From: Actinoplanes sp. L3-i22
Lineage (GTDB): Bacteria > Actinomycetota > Actinomycetes > Mycobacteriales > Micromonosporaceae
Reading direction: 5' to 3'
Assembly: GCF_019704555.1 (NCBI RefSeq)
Contig: NZ_AP024745.1
Coordinates: 9,640,001-9,704,000, forward strand
Length of the DNA stretch: 64,000 nucleotides
Below are positions 43,401 through 52,790 of this stretch, piece by piece (position 1 is the first letter of the stretch; each line of letters starts with the position of its first letter). The notes under the pieces are model-generated. The model did no database searches, had not been told where the DNA came from, and saw only the letters and a list, made by a program, of their open reading frames with translations. The translations under genes were made by a program, and so were the position numbers.

Positions 43401-43803
43401 AGATCGTCACCCCGGTCGCCACGGCGCTGAGCAGGACCAGGCTCGCCACCCCGTTGGCGGACCAGATCCACAGCCAGCCCTTGATCCTGGCCTGCGAGTC
43501 GTAGGCGAAGGACCGTAGGCCGAAGGGCATCACGCTGAACCCGAAGAAGAGGGCGACGAACGCGACCACCGCCTGCCCGAGCGGCACGTCCTTACCGGTG
43601 TCCCGGGCCGCCGCGACCACCGAGCCGACCAGCGCGAAGGTGGCGGCGACCACCCAGTCGGTCCACCACAGGGCGTCTTCCCGCTCGAGACCGTGACGCC
43701 GGCCGGGCCGGGGCGTCCGGGAGATCAGTTTCAGCCACACCTGCAGGATCGCCGTGCCGGCGGCAACCGCTGCGGTGATCAGGAAGACGCGCAGAGGAAC
43801 CAC
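43393..43803 (-). CDS. multi-helix membrane protein, unknown
   Basis: About 136 residues, four hydrophobic segments (VFLITAAVAAGTAILQVWL; DWVVAATFALVGSVVAAA; VPLGQAVVAFVALFFGFSVMPFG; WLWIWSANGVASLVLLSAVATGVTIYG). The GTG at 43803 is preceded too closely by GGAGG, so the start is uncertain. Overlaps the 71-residue gene by 8 nt, which suggests a coupled pair. Confidence 0.6.
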   Translation of the reverse strand: MVPLRVFLITAAVAAGTAILQVWLKLISRTPRPGRRHGLEREDALWWTDWVVAATFALVGSVVAAARDTGKDVPLGQAVVAFVALFFGFSVMPFGLRSFAYDSQARIKGWLWIWSANGVASLVLLSAVATGVTIYG

Positions 43804-43907
43804 CTCCGGCCGACCGACGCAGCTCGATGTTCGTCGATCGTCGCAGACCGATCGCGCGGAGTCGATCCTTCGTCCGGATGTCGCCCCGGACCGAGTCGGT
43901 TCTCCGA

Positions 43908-43957
43908 CAGCGGGGTCAGCTGGGCCAGACGGCAGCGGGGTCAGCAGGGCCAGACGG
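43908..43957. repeat. two tandem 25-bp repeats at the 3' end of the 45-residue gene
   Basis: Copies 43908-43932 and 43933-43957 differ at one base and share CAGCGGGGTCAGC and GGGCCAGACGG. The second copy holds the stop codon of the small gene (43941-43943). Confidence 0.9.
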
Positions 43958-44078
43958 CACGAACGAAAACCGCCGCGGACGTCAGCAACATCGCGGCGGA
44001 GAGCATCAGCCAGATCAGCCACGTTCGCCGTCGGCAGACCGGGCAGACGTCGCCCTGGCCAGCGCTGGGATGAGTCAT
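43941..44078 (-). CDS. 45-residue membrane protein with an N-terminal CxxC
   Basis: Reading frame MTHPSAGQGDVCPVCRRRTW then a hydrophobic helix (LIWLMLSAAMLLTSAAVFV) and ...VRAVWPC. GAGGAAGGGA about 10 nt upstream is a ribosome site. CxxC, an Arg-rich turn and one helix suggest a small zinc- or redox-linked membrane protein. It precedes two other small membrane protein genes on the same strand. The stop codon lies in a 25-bp tandem repeat. Confidence 0.55.
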   Translation of the reverse strand: MTHPSAGQGDVCPVCRRRTWLIWLMLSAAMLLTSAAVFVRAVWPC

Positions 44079-44388
44079 GACCGGGGGTCCCTTCCTCGGC
44101 GCTGAAGTGCTTCGGTGCTCGGCGTCGGCCGGGCGGCAAGCTCCGGGCCCGGGTCGCGGCTCGGAATCGGGCAGTAGCCCGATGGCTCAACAGGATGAAA
44201 CTGTTAGGTCAACCGGCTAGTATCGTCTGGGTGAGCCCCTCTATACCACTCATCCCAACCTCCCCAACATCAACGATAGTACCCGCCTGCGACACACACG
44301 TAAACGGCTTAGGCCCTAACATCCCAGCCATGTGCCTGATACCTTCCCTTGGACTCATCCCAACCTCTCACGGGGCAGGAGGACACTG
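44079..44388 (+). promoter_or_regulatory. GntR upstream region with promoter, long leader and repeats
   Basis: TGAAAC (44196-44201) and TAGTAT (44218-44223), 16 nt apart, form a likely promoter. The transcript would have a leader of about 160 nt that is less GC-rich than its surroundings. It holds TAGTATCGT (44218) and its near inverse ACGATAGTA (44273-44281), the palindrome TTAGG-C-CCTAA (44310 region), and ACTCATCCCAACCTC twice (near 44248 and 44353). A 64-codon open frame from 44195 ends in TGATG on the GntR start, but its codon use is unlike the genome. A hairpin ATCGGGC-AGTA-GCCCGAT is at 44166-44183. Confidence 0.55.
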
Positions 44389-45207
44389 ATGGCCGACCCG
44401 ATGTATCGACAGATCGCCGAGGAGCTCCGGCGGCAGATCGAGAGCGGCGAGCTCGAGCCGGGCGTCAAGCTGCCCACCGAGCTGCAACTGCGCGAGTTGT
44501 TCGACAACGCCTCCCGCAACACGGTCCGCGACGCGATCCGCTCCCTGCTCACCCAGGGCCTGGTGACCACCCGCCCGGGCCAGGGCACCTTCGTGGCGCA
44601 CCGGATCGAGCCGTTCCAGATCACTCTCTCCCGCGACACCGACACCGGTCTCGGCGGCGGCGAGGGCATCGCCTACCGGTCGGCCGCCCTGGCCCAGCAG
44701 CGCAAGCCCGAGGCGAGCACGCCCGAGGTGAAGATCCAGGCCGCCGACGAGGTCCCCGCCCGGGAGCTGCGGGTCCCGGCCGGCACCTCGCTCATCTGCC
44801 GGCACCAGGTGCTGCGCATCGACAAGAAGCCGTGGTCGATGCAGACCTCGTTCTACCCGATCGAGTTCGCGGCGAAGGCTCCGCTGCTGATCCAGGCGGT
44901 CGACATCGAGCAGGGCACGGTGCGCTACGTGGCCGAGACGCTCGGCTTCGAACAGGTCGGCTATCAGGACCAGGTGAGCGCCCGCCCGCCGAACTCGGGC
45001 GAGGTCTCCTTCTTCAAGCTGCCGGAGGCCGGCGTCGTGGTGATCGAGACGATCCGGACCGCGTACGAACGGTCGGGCCAGCCGATCCGCTGCACGGTCA
45101 CGGTCTGGCCCGCCGACCGGAACCGTCTGGTCTACAACATCGGTGAGGTGCCGAAGGAAATCGCGTCCCCGCCGCCGTCGAACGATCCCGGAAACGGCGC
45201 CGGCTGA
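44389..45207 (+). CDS. GntR-family regulator with UTRA domain
   Basis: 272 residues. N-terminal winged helix (MYRQIAEELRRQIESGELE, then LRELFDNASRNTVRDAIRSLLTQGLVTTRPGQGTFV) and a C-terminal UTRA ligand domain (RELRVPAGTSLICRHQVLRID through VVIETIRTAYERSGQPIRCTVTVWPADRN). ATG 44389 has AGGAGG 8 nt upstream and overlaps the TGA of an upstream frame (TGATG). A GNAT gene follows at 114 nt, an association common in Actinobacteria. Confidence 0.9.
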   Translation: MADPMYRQIAEELRRQIESGELEPGVKLPTELQLRELFDNASRNTVRDAIRSLLTQGLVTTRPGQGTFVAHRIEPFQITLSRDTDTGLGGGEGIAYRSAALAQQRKPEASTPEVKIQAADEVPARELRVPAGTSLICRHQVLRIDKKPWSMQTSFYPIEFAAKAPLLIQAVDIEQGTVRYVAETLGFEQVGYQDQVSARPPNSGEVSFFKLPEAGVVVIETIRTAYERSGQPIRCTVTVWPADRNRLVYNIGEVPKEIASPPPSNDPGNGAG

Positions 45208-45320
45208 CCGCGGAGCGTCCCCCTCGGACCGTCCCACCCTCCACTCTCCCGTCACCGGCCGGTCCCCCGCCCGCCGCCGCCGGCGTCGCGGATTCCGACC
45301 GTCAGAAACGAAACGGAGCT

Positions 45321-45878
45321 ATGACCCCTCTATTCGCCGAACCGCGCCGGGCGGTCACCGACTCGCCGATGGCCCCACGCCTGGCCGGTCCCACCGACCT
45401 CCCGGCGATCGTCGACCTGATCGACGAGGCGTCGAGCTGGCTCGCCACCAAGGGCACCGACCAGTGGGCCCGGCCCTGGCCGTCCCCGGCCGGGCGGGAC
45501 GCCCGGATCCGCCAGGGCCTGCGGGACCGGGCGACCTGGATCATCCGGGAGGGGGACTTCGCCGCCGCCACGGTCACCGTGCAGCGGACCGGCGCCGGCT
45601 TCCTCTGGACCCCGGAGGAACTGGCGCAGCCGGCCGTGTACGTGCACCGGCTGATCGTGGCCCGCAAGTACGCCGGCCAGGGCCTCGGCGCGGCGCTGGT
45701 CGACTGGGCGAGCGAGTCGGCGGCCCGTTCCTACGGCGCCCGATGCACCCGGATCGACGTGTGGACGACCAATACCGCGCTGCACGGCTATTACAAGAAC
45801 ATCGGCTTCGACTTCGTTCGCTACGCCAATGTTCCGGGCTATCCGTCGAGCGCGTTGTTCGAGCGTACGACGCCCTGA
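45321..45878 (+). CDS. GNAT-family N-acetyltransferase
   Basis: 185 residues. Acetyl-CoA-binding region VARKYAGQGLGAALVDWASESA and the C-terminal ALHGYYKNIGFDFV are typical of GNAT. Upstream of these are a WLATKGTDQWARPWP segment and VYVHRLIV. ACGGAG precedes the ATG. Substrate is unknown; it is the natural partner of the GntR gene upstream. Confidence 0.87.
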   Translation: MTPLFAEPRRAVTDSPMAPRLAGPTDLPAIVDLIDEASSWLATKGTDQWARPWPSPAGRDARIRQGLRDRATWIIREGDFAAATVTVQRTGAGFLWTPEELAQPAVYVHRLIVARKYAGQGLGAALVDWASESAARSYGARCTRIDVWTTNTALHGYYKNIGFDFVRYANVPGYPSSALFERTTP

Positions 45879-45990
45879 GGGCGGAAATTTACATCGATGT
45901 ATCTGGAATTCAGCATGCGTCCTCAACGACCGTTAAGTCGTTTCGGATACGCGCGGTGACCTGATCAATCTTTTGGGTGAGAATCCACCC

Positions 45991-46377
45991 ATGGATGACA
46001 ACCTCACCCCGAGCGCGCACCCACATCCGTGGCTGGACATGCTGCGGCCCTACATCACCGACACGGTGCACGGGCTGGCCGCCGCCGGATACCACGTCCA
46101 GGACAGCTGGCTGGATCCTCGTGACCCACGGGACGCGACGATCCGGCTGGCCGGCGGCACCGCGTTGGTGTGGGACGAGGAGACCGGCTGGCGGCGCGGG
46201 CGCTTCGTGAGCGGCGCCCCCGGCCGGCGCACCGAGCTCGACGGCGTCGAGTGGCTGGCCGGCGGGCTCGTCCCGGATCCGCGCGGCGTCGCACACCTCG
46301 GCGGGCACGCCCGGGCGCCGCGGTATCGCGGCTGGCGGGACGTGCGCGACGGCCTGGACGACCACCTGCGCCGGTAG
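45991..46377 (+). CDS. small soluble protein, DUF6292-like
   Basis: 128 residues: helix with MLRPYITDTVHGLAAAGYHV, then SWLDPRDPRDATIRLAGGTALVWDEETGWRRG and WLAGGLVPDPRGVA. The DPRDPRDATI pattern reminds me of DUF6292, but this is recalled, not computed. GAGAAT lies 6 nt before ATG 45991, which would be a leaderless start; GGGTGAG is the alternative ribosome site. Confidence 0.65.
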   Translation: MDDNLTPSAHPHPWLDMLRPYITDTVHGLAAAGYHVQDSWLDPRDPRDATIRLAGGTALVWDEETGWRRGRFVSGAPGRRTELDGVEWLAGGLVPDPRGVAHLGGHARAPRYRGWRDVRDGLDDHLRR

Positions 46378-46418
46378 GACGCCCGGGCCGGACGGATCGG
46401 GGCGGCGGCGGAACCGAG

Positions 46419-46459
46419 CCGGCCCCGCCCTCCCGGGCTGAACGGGTGAGCGGGGCCGG
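46419..46459 (-). terminator. terminator after the pullulanase gene
   Basis: CCGGCCCCGC (46419-46428) pairs with GCGGGGCCGG (46450-46459), 10 bp, loop 21 nt with its own CCCG/CGGG pairing. It lies 14 nt after the stop. Confidence 0.7.
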
Positions 46460-46472
46460 TGTCCGGGGATCG

Positions 46473-49400
46473 TCAGTTCTGGACGAACACCGAGACGGTA
46501 CGCGGTGGAACCGTGAACGTGCCGGTCGCCGCGGCGAACGACGCCGTGCGGACCAGCGGATCGGCCGACGACTGCTGGACCGGGTGCAGGGCGATCCGCG
46601 CCCCGGCCAGCGCCGGCACCGTCTGGGTGGTGGCCGCCGCCGTGGAGTTGAAGATCACCGTGACCGACTTCCACCGGCCGTCGAGGCCGCGGGCGTCCAG
46701 CGTCATCGTGATCACGCCGGGCGTCTCGTCCCTGCCGGAGAGCGGGAACGCCACCCGCTGCTGCACCTGCTTCGCGGTGGCCAGGCCGAAGACCGGCGAG
46801 GACGTCCGGATCCGGAGCAGTTCCTGGTACCGGGTGTCGGCCAGGGTGACCGCGGCGCAGTCCGCCTTGAGGGCCGGGTCGGCGAGCAGCGGCTTGGCGT
46901 ACGGCCACTTCGACTCGTTGTCCGCCGCGGGCGGCAGCCCCTTGCCGAAGCCGTTGCCCTTGGCGCAGTCCCACTCGATCTCGTTGAACCAGTCCCCCGA
47001 GTTGAACGAGTTGCGGTCCAGCGACTTCGAGCGCAGCCGCTCGCTGCCGGCCGCCACGAAGCCGACGCCCTGGCCGAGCACGGTGGTGGCGAGCGCCACC
47101 GACTGCGATCGGGCCCGGTCGGCGGCCGTGGTCGCCGGCGGCAGCTTGTAGGCGAGCGCGTCGTACAGGATCTCGTTGTCGTGCGCGTCGACGTAGGTGA
47201 TCGCCTCGTCCGGCGCGGCGGTGTAGCCGGCCGGCGCGCCGTTGTAGTCGATCTCCTTGCCCTTGGTCGTAACACCGGCCGAGGAGGTGAACGTGTAGTC
47301 CGCAAGGTTGCCGGTCAGACCGACTTTGATCAGGTCCTGGTAGTGCAGCAGCCGGGCCCGTTGCGAAGCCGCGTCCCCGTTCGCCGGGTCGCCGTTCGGC
47401 TGGTCCGCGAGGCCCGAGCCGAAGCCCTGGATCCGCGGGTTCTCGTCGAACGGGCCGCCGCCGCGGACCGCGTCCCGGAGCCGGTCGTTGAACGTGCCGA
47501 TCCCGGTGCCGGCCATGTTCGCCTGGGTGGCCTGGACGAAGCGGGCGTTGTTCGCCACCTCGCCGAAGTTCCAGCCCTCGCCGTAGACGTAGATGTTCTT
47601 CCCGTCCACGCCGTCGCGCTTGAGGGTGAGCCTGTCCAGCGCCTTGCGGACGGCCAGGATGTTCGCCTTCGGGTGGTGGCCCATCAGGTCGAACCGGAAC
47701 CCGTCGACCTTGTACTCCTTGGCCCAGGTGACGATCGAGTCGACGACCAGCTTGCCCATCATCGCGTTCTCCGGCGCGGTGTTGGCGCAGCAGGTCGAGT
47801 TGGCCACCGTGCCGTCGGCGAGCAGCCGCTGGTAGTAGCCCGGCACGATCTGGTCGAGCACCGACTTGTCGTCGACCCCGGCGGCCGAGGTGTGGTTGTA
47901 GACGACGTCCATCACCACGCGCAGGCCGGCGTTGTTGACCCCGGCGACCATCGAGCGGAACTCCCTGGTGCGGTTGTCCGGGTCGACGGCGTAGCCGCCC
48001 TCCGGGACCGTGTAGTGCAGCGGGTCGTAGCCCCAGTTGTAGCCGTCCCGGTCGGCGACCGCCCCGACGCAGGCCTGCTGCTGATCGGAATCGGGCGGCA
48101 GGGACGCCAGGTCACAGGCGGGCTGGGCCTGGTCGGCGCGCTTCTCCGGGATCGTCGCGAAGTCGAACACCGGCAGCAGGTGCAGGTGCGTGACTCCGGA
48201 CCTACCGAGATCCGCGAGGTGCTTCATGCCGGCGGCGTTCTTCTCGGTGAAGGCGGCGTAGGTGCCCCGCTCGGCGGCCGGGACCGAGGTGTCGGCGATG
48301 GAGAAATCCCGTACCGAAAGCTCCTGAATTTGAATCTTGGCCGGCGCGGTAGCGGCGGGTTTGCGCAGGTTGTTCCAGCCGGCCGGGGCCAGCGCCGGGT
48401 CGTCCAGGGAGACGAACCGGCTGAGCTTCGAATCGGTCGACAGGGCGACCGAGTACGGATCGGTCACCGACCCGGTGACGATCTTGTCGACGGACGGCTG
48501 CCAGGCGGTGACCCGGAACTTGTAGTACTTGCCGTAGTCACCCCGGGGAACCGCCAGTGACCACACCCCGGTCCGGTTGTCCCTGGTCATCGGCTTGAGC
48601 ACGGCGCTGGACCCGACCGCGTCGTAGACCTCCAGCTCGACGCCGCGCGCGGTCGGCGCCCAGACCGAGACCCGGCCGTTGCTGTAGCCCAGATCGGAAT
48701 CGGTCGCCGCCGAGTAGACGTCGTCGAGCACGCCGGCCGTCTGCACCCCGGTCGCCGCGAGCAGCTTCCCGGCCGCGTCCCGCTCGGTGACCACGACCTG
48801 GCCACGCAGGATGTCCGGCACGTTCCCCGAGGAGAGCTTGAACGCCCCGTACTGCCAGAGGTGGGGGAATTTCGCTCGTTGTGCCTCGGTGAGACCGTTG
48901 CGTCGCGAGCTGAGCCGGACCGACTGATAGGAACCGGTCAGCTCGCCGCCGGTCACGCCGATCCCGCCGGTCGGCGACCAGACCAGGTCGTAGACCTTGC
49001 CGTCGGTGCCGGCGCCGACCTCCTGCAGGGTGGTGCCGGTGCCGGTCTGCCACGCGATCGTCGACCGGTCCAGCCAGACCGCGGACTCCTTGGTCAGGTC
49101 GGTCGACCCGCCCCCGGCGGCCGTCTTCACCAGCGGCAACAGCCGCGTCTCCTGCCCGGCGAGCAGCCACACCTCGTGCCCCGCCGAGGCAAAGTCGAGC
49201 CGCTGATCGGTGGGCAGGTCCTTGGCGTCGCCGTTGTGGATGATGTAGCTCAGCCCGGCGGCGCCGTCGGCCAGCGGCACCTCGAAGACCGCGCCGAAGG
49301 AGTCGATCCGGGTCGGCTTGAGCGGACTTCCCCAGTCGGTGCCGGTCGCCGCGCCGTCCCAGACGTGCAGCCCCCAGCCGTCGTAGTTGCCGTCCGCCCG

Positions 49401-51881
49401 GCGCCAGTGGATGACCGCTTTCGACTGGTCCTGCGTCACCGCCGGCGGGGTGGTGTAGATCGCCGGGTCGCCCTGCTTGAGCCACACCTCCGGGTTCTTG
49501 GCGGGGTCGAGCGAGCGGTCGGCGTCGGTGTCCTTCACGCCGTCCTTGCTGACCACGATGAAGCCCATGCTCTTGGCGTTCGGCGCGAGCTTGACGTAGG
49601 CGAAGCGCCCGTAGGCGTCCTCACCGGCGAACGGCTGCCCGGCGGGCCAGGTGGTCGACATCGACGGGTCGACGTCACCCCAGGTGTAGAGGCCGTAGTC
49701 GGCGTAGCCGCCGGCCGGGCGCTGGTAGTGCACGATCGCGTAGCCGGCCGTGGACGCCGCGACCGGGGTGCCGACCGTGATGTTCGTCGTCGAGGACGCG
49801 AGCCGCCCCCTGCTGTCCCGCACCACTGCTTTGTACTTCACCGGCGTGCCGCCGGCCAGCCCGTCCAGGTCGTGATAGATCCGGTAGGGCGCCTTGTCGG
49901 CGGTGCCGAGCAGCTGCCACCGGCCGGTGCCGACCTGCGCCGCGAAGGTCACCGTGGCCAGCGGGTCGCCGGTGGTCTCGGCGGTCAGCTCGGTCCGGGT
50001 CGCCACCGAGGCGCCCGCGGCCGGCTTCAGGCTCACGGTCGGTGCGGCTGACGCCGCCGGAACACCGGAACCCGCTTTCAGTACGACGGTGGACAGCCCC
50101 GGCACGGTGATCGTGACCTTGCCGGTCGCGTCCGCGGTGACCGCGCCGGCGCCGCCGTAGACGCCGGTGAACGTGGCCCCCGGCGACGAGGTGGCGAAGC
50201 TGACCGTCTGGGTGGTGGTGGCGTTGTTCGCCGCGACCACGTACTCGGCCCGCTTCGACGGGTCGGTCCGGGACACCGCGAAGACGCTCCCGGACGCGTA
50301 CCGGGTGGTCTGCACGCCGTCGACCAGCGCCGGGTTCGCCTTGCGCAGCTTCGCCAGCGACGAGATCGCCCGGTAGAGCGGGTGCGCGGGGTTGTAGTTG
50401 TCGACCGCGTGGGTGCGGTCGGTGCCGATCAGGTCGTCGTCCAGGTAGTCCGCCGTCTTGCTGGCGAACATGTCCTGGCGAGCGTCCTTGTCGCCGCCCG
50501 GGCCGGTGAAGCCCTGCTCGTCGCCGGAGTAGACGACCGGCTGGCCACGGGTCAGGAACATCAGCTCGTGCGCCAGCTGGTCGCGCTTGAGCTGGGTGTC
50601 CGCGGTCGCGGTGGACGCGATGAACGAGCCGATCCGGCCCATGTCGTGGTTGCCGAGGAAGGTCGGCAGCCGCTCCGCGCTCGTGGTCGGCGTCGTGTAG
50701 AGGTCGTCCTTGGCGTACACGTCGGACAGCGCGGTGGCGTTGCCGGCGCCGGTGACGAACGCCTGCGCCGCGGCCTGGAACGAGAAGTCCAGCGTGGCGG
50801 GGAGCTCACCCTGCCGTACGTAGGTGGATTCGATCTCCTGATCGGCGCTGTAGACCTCGCCGAACATGAAGAAGTCCTTCTTGCCCGCCTGGTCGGCGGC
50901 CTTCTTGATGCCCTGCGAGAACTGCGGCCAGAAGTCCAGGTCGGTGTGCTTGACCGTGTCCAGGCGGTAGCCGTCGATACCGGTCGAGCCGATCCAGTCG
51001 GCGTAGATCTTCGTCATGCCCTGGACCACCTCGGGACGCTCGGTCCACAGGTCGTCGAGGCCGTAGAAGTCGCCGTACTCGCTGTTCTCCCCGGAGAACG
51101 TGGAGTCGCCGCGGTTGTGGTACATGTTCACGTCGTTCAGCCAGGCCGGGACCTTGACCTTACTGTCCGATTTGCTGGCGAAGACCGGCGTGTACGGGAA
51201 GCTGGTGGCATCCGTGGCGGGGAAGCTCGACGACTTCGCGTAGTTCCGGTCCTCGAAGGGCTGACCCTCGGTGTCCGTGTACGGCGAGGCGGTCTTGTCG
51301 ACGTACGAATACTTGTTTTCCTGGTATTTGATGACGTCAGCGGTGTGGTTGACGATGATGTCCAGGAAGATCTTCAGGCCCCGCCGGTGCGCGAGCTTGA
51401 CCAGCCGCTTCAGGTCCGCGTTCGTCCCGAAGTGCGGGTCCACCTGGGTGAAGTCGGTGATCCAGTACCCGTGGTAGCCGGCCGAGACGTCCGCCCCGGT
51501 GCCCTGCACGGGATTGTTCTTGAAGACCGGGGCGAGCCAGATCGCGGTCGTACCCAGGCCCTGGATGTAGTCGAGTTTGTCGATCACGCCCTGGAGGTCG
51601 CCACCGTGGTAGAAGCCCTTGTCGGTGGGGTCGTACCCGGTCGACAACCGGTCCCCGGTGAGGCCACCCTTGTCGTTGGACGTGTCGCCGTTGGCGAACC
51701 GGTCCGGCAGGACGAAGTAGTACTGCTCCTCGGTCCCGGTCTGCCGGTCGGCGCCCCAGTTCGCGATGGCCGCGGCGCTGGGTTCCGGCGGAGCCGCGGC
51801 GACCGGCGAGGCCGGCACCGCGATCAGTGGGAGGAGCAGGCTGAGCAGCGCGGTTCCCCACCGCGTTTTACTCGATGCCAC
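46473..51881 (-). CDS. secreted amylopullulanase with two GH13 catalytic domains
   Basis: 1802 residues. Signal peptide (TALLSLLLPLIAVPASPVAA to about 30). The first GH13 domain (about 45-560) has the alpha-amylase triad: D308 in GIDGYRLD, E342 in FGEVYS and D413 in NHDMGR. Then come a beta-sandwich region, two carbohydrate-binding modules of the pullulanase type (YAIVHYQRPAGGYADYGLYTWG; AVIHWRRADGNYDGWGLHVWDG), an N1-like and CBM48-like region, and a second GH13 domain (about 1200-1680) with pullulanase motifs YNWGYDPLHYTVPEGGYA, D1398 in VDGFRFD, E1435 in YGEGWNFGE and D1568 in DAHDNE. It should cut both alpha-1,4 and alpha-1,6 bonds. It is the last gene of the malEFG operon (gap 63 nt). 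Confidence 0.95.
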   Translation of the reverse strand: MASSKTRWGTALLSLLLPLIAVPASPVAAAPPEPSAAAIANWGADRQTGTEEQYYFVLPDRFANGDTSNDKGGLTGDRLSTGYDPTDKGFYHGGDLQGVIDKLDYIQGLGTTAIWLAPVFKNNPVQGTGADVSAGYHGYWITDFTQVDPHFGTNADLKRLVKLAHRRGLKIFLDIIVNHTADVIKYQENKYSYVDKTASPYTDTEGQPFEDRNYAKSSSFPATDATSFPYTPVFASKSDSKVKVPAWLNDVNMYHNRGDSTFSGENSEYGDFYGLDDLWTERPEVVQGMTKIYADWIGSTGIDGYRLDTVKHTDLDFWPQFSQGIKKAADQAGKKDFFMFGEVYSADQEIESTYVRQGELPATLDFSFQAAAQAFVTGAGNATALSDVYAKDDLYTTPTTSAERLPTFLGNHDMGRIGSFIASTATADTQLKRDQLAHELMFLTRGQPVVYSGDEQGFTGPGGDKDARQDMFASKTADYLDDDLIGTDRTHAVDNYNPAHPLYRAISSLAKLRKANPALVDGVQTTRYASGSVFAVSRTDPSKRAEYVVAANNATTTQTVSFATSSPGATFTGVYGGAGAVTADATGKVTITVPGLSTVVLKAGSGVPAASAAPTVSLKPAAGASVATRTELTAETTGDPLATVTFAAQVGTGRWQLLGTADKAPYRIYHDLDGLAGGTPVKYKAVVRDSRGRLASSTTNITVGTPVAASTAGYAIVHYQRPAGGYADYGLYTWGDVDPSMSTTWPAGQPFAGEDAYGRFAYVKLAPNAKSMGFIVVSKDGVKDTDADRSLDPAKNPEVWLKQGDPAIYTTPPAVTQDQSKAVIHWRRADGNYDGWGLHVWDGAATGTDWGSPLKPTRIDSFGAVFEVPLADGAAGLSYIIHNGDAKDLPTDQRLDFASAGHEVWLLAGQETRLLPLVKTAAGGGSTDLTKESAVWLDRSTIAWQTGTGTTLQEVGAGTDGKVYDLVWSPTGGIGVTGGELTGSYQSVRLSSRRNGLTEAQRAKFPHLWQYGAFKLSSGNVPDILRGQVVVTERDAAGKLLAATGVQTAGVLDDVYSAATDSDLGYSNGRVSVWAPTARGVELEVYDAVGSSAVLKPMTRDNRTGVWSLAVPRGDYGKYYKFRVTAWQPSVDKIVTGSVTDPYSVALSTDSKLSRFVSLDDPALAPAGWNNLRKPAATAPAKIQIQELSVRDFSIADTSVPAAERGTYAAFTEKNAAGMKHLADLGRSGVTHLHLLPVFDFATIPEKRADQAQPACDLASLPPDSDQQQACVGAVADRDGYNWGYDPLHYTVPEGGYAVDPDNRTREFRSMVAGVNNAGLRVVMDVVYNHTSAAGVDDKSVLDQIVPGYYQRLLADGTVANSTCCANTAPENAMMGKLVVDSIVTWAKEYKVDGFRFDLMGHHPKANILAVRKALDRLTLKRDGVDGKNIYVYGEGWNFGEVANNARFVQATQANMAGTGIGTFNDRLRDAVRGGGPFDENPRIQGFGSGLADQPNGDPANGDAASQRARLLHYQDLIKVGLTGNLADYTFTSSAGVTTKGKEIDYNGAPAGYTAAPDEAITYVDAHDNEILYDALAYKLPPATTAADRARSQSVALATTVLGQGVGFVAAGSERLRSKSLDRNSFNSGDWFNEIEWDCAKGNGFGKGLPPAADNESKWPYAKPLLADPALKADCAAVTLADTRYQELLRIRTSSPVFGLATAKQVQQRVAFPLSGRDETPGVITMTLDARGLDGRWKSVTVIFNSTAAATTQTVPALAGARIALHPVQQSSADPLVRTASFAAATGTFTVPPRTVSVFVQN

Positions 51882-51944
51882 GGTGCACCCTTTCGATGGA
51901 CATCTCGCAGGCAGATTGAGTGTCGTGAATTCCTGTCGATCTGG

Positions 51945-52790
51945 CTATCCCTTGACCGCGCCCGCGCTGAGGCCCTCCACGATGTAGCGCTGCAGGTAGA
52001 GGAAGACGCCGACGGTCGGGATCGCGGTCAGCAGCGTGCCGGCACAGAAGATCCCGAAGTTCACGTTCCGGTCCGAGCCCTGGACCAGGCCGTAGAGGCC
52101 GACCGCCAGGGTCTTCGACGCGCCGTCCCGGAGGAACAGGTTGGCCAGCAGGAACTCGTTGATCGTGCCGATGAAGGCGAGCAGGCCGGCCACCGCGATG
52201 ATCGGCGAGACCAGCGGCAGCAGGATCTTGAAGAAGATCCCGGTGTGCGAGGCGCCGTCGACGGTCGCCGACTCGTCCAGCTCCTTCGGCACCGTGTCGA
52301 AGAAGCCCTTCATCAGCCAGGTGTTCACGCCGAGCGCGCCGCCGAGGTAGAGCAGGATCATGCCCCACCAGGTGTTGAAGCCGATCCCGGGCCACAGATC
52401 GGTGATCGTCGAGAAGATCAGGAACAGCGCGACGACCGCCAGGAACTGCGGAAACATCTGGATCAAGAGCAGGAACAGCAATCCGGTACGGCGTCCCGCG
52501 AACCGCCGCCGGCTGAACGCGAACGCGGCAAGCGCGGACAGGAAGATCGACAGCACGCTGGCCAGGCCGGCGATCATGATCGAGTTCAGGAACCAGTGCG
52601 GGAAGTCGGTGTCCCGGAACAGCCGGGTGAAGTTGTCCAGCGACGCCCCGCTCGGGATCAGCGTGCTCGACGACAGCGTGCCGAGCGGGTTGAGCGCCGC
52701 CGACAGCACGAACAGGATCGGCCCGATCGAGAAGAGCACGGCGAGGATCGCGACCAGATGCCGCCAACCAGTGTCCTTGAACCACTTCAT
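51945..52790 (-). CDS. malG: maltodextrin ABC transporter permease (MalG)
   Basis: 281 residues, six membrane helices, EAA loop ESATVDGASHTGIFFKILLPLV, and C-terminal RYIVEGLSAGAVKG, which is typical of MalG-type permeases. ATG 52790 overlaps the malF stop as ATGA. Confidence 0.94.
   Translation of the reverse strand: MKWFKDTGWRHLVAILAVLFSIGPILFVLSAALNPLGTLSSSTLIPSGASLDNFTRLFRDTDFPHWFLNSIMIAGLASVLSIFLSALAAFAFSRRRFAGRRTGLLFLLLIQMFPQFLAVVALFLIFSTITDLWPGIGFNTWWGMILLYLGGALGVNTWLMKGFFDTVPKELDESATVDGASHTGIFFKILLPLVSPIIAVAGLLAFIGTINEFLLANLFLRDGASKTLAVGLYGLVQGSDRNVNFGIFCAGTLLTAIPTVGVFLYLQRYIVEGLSAGAVKG

Noticed and set aside
44195..44389. 64-codon upstream frame before gntR as a gene
   Set aside because: Codons (TTA, ATA, GTA) and composition are unlike genome coding sequence; more likely an operator-rich leader.
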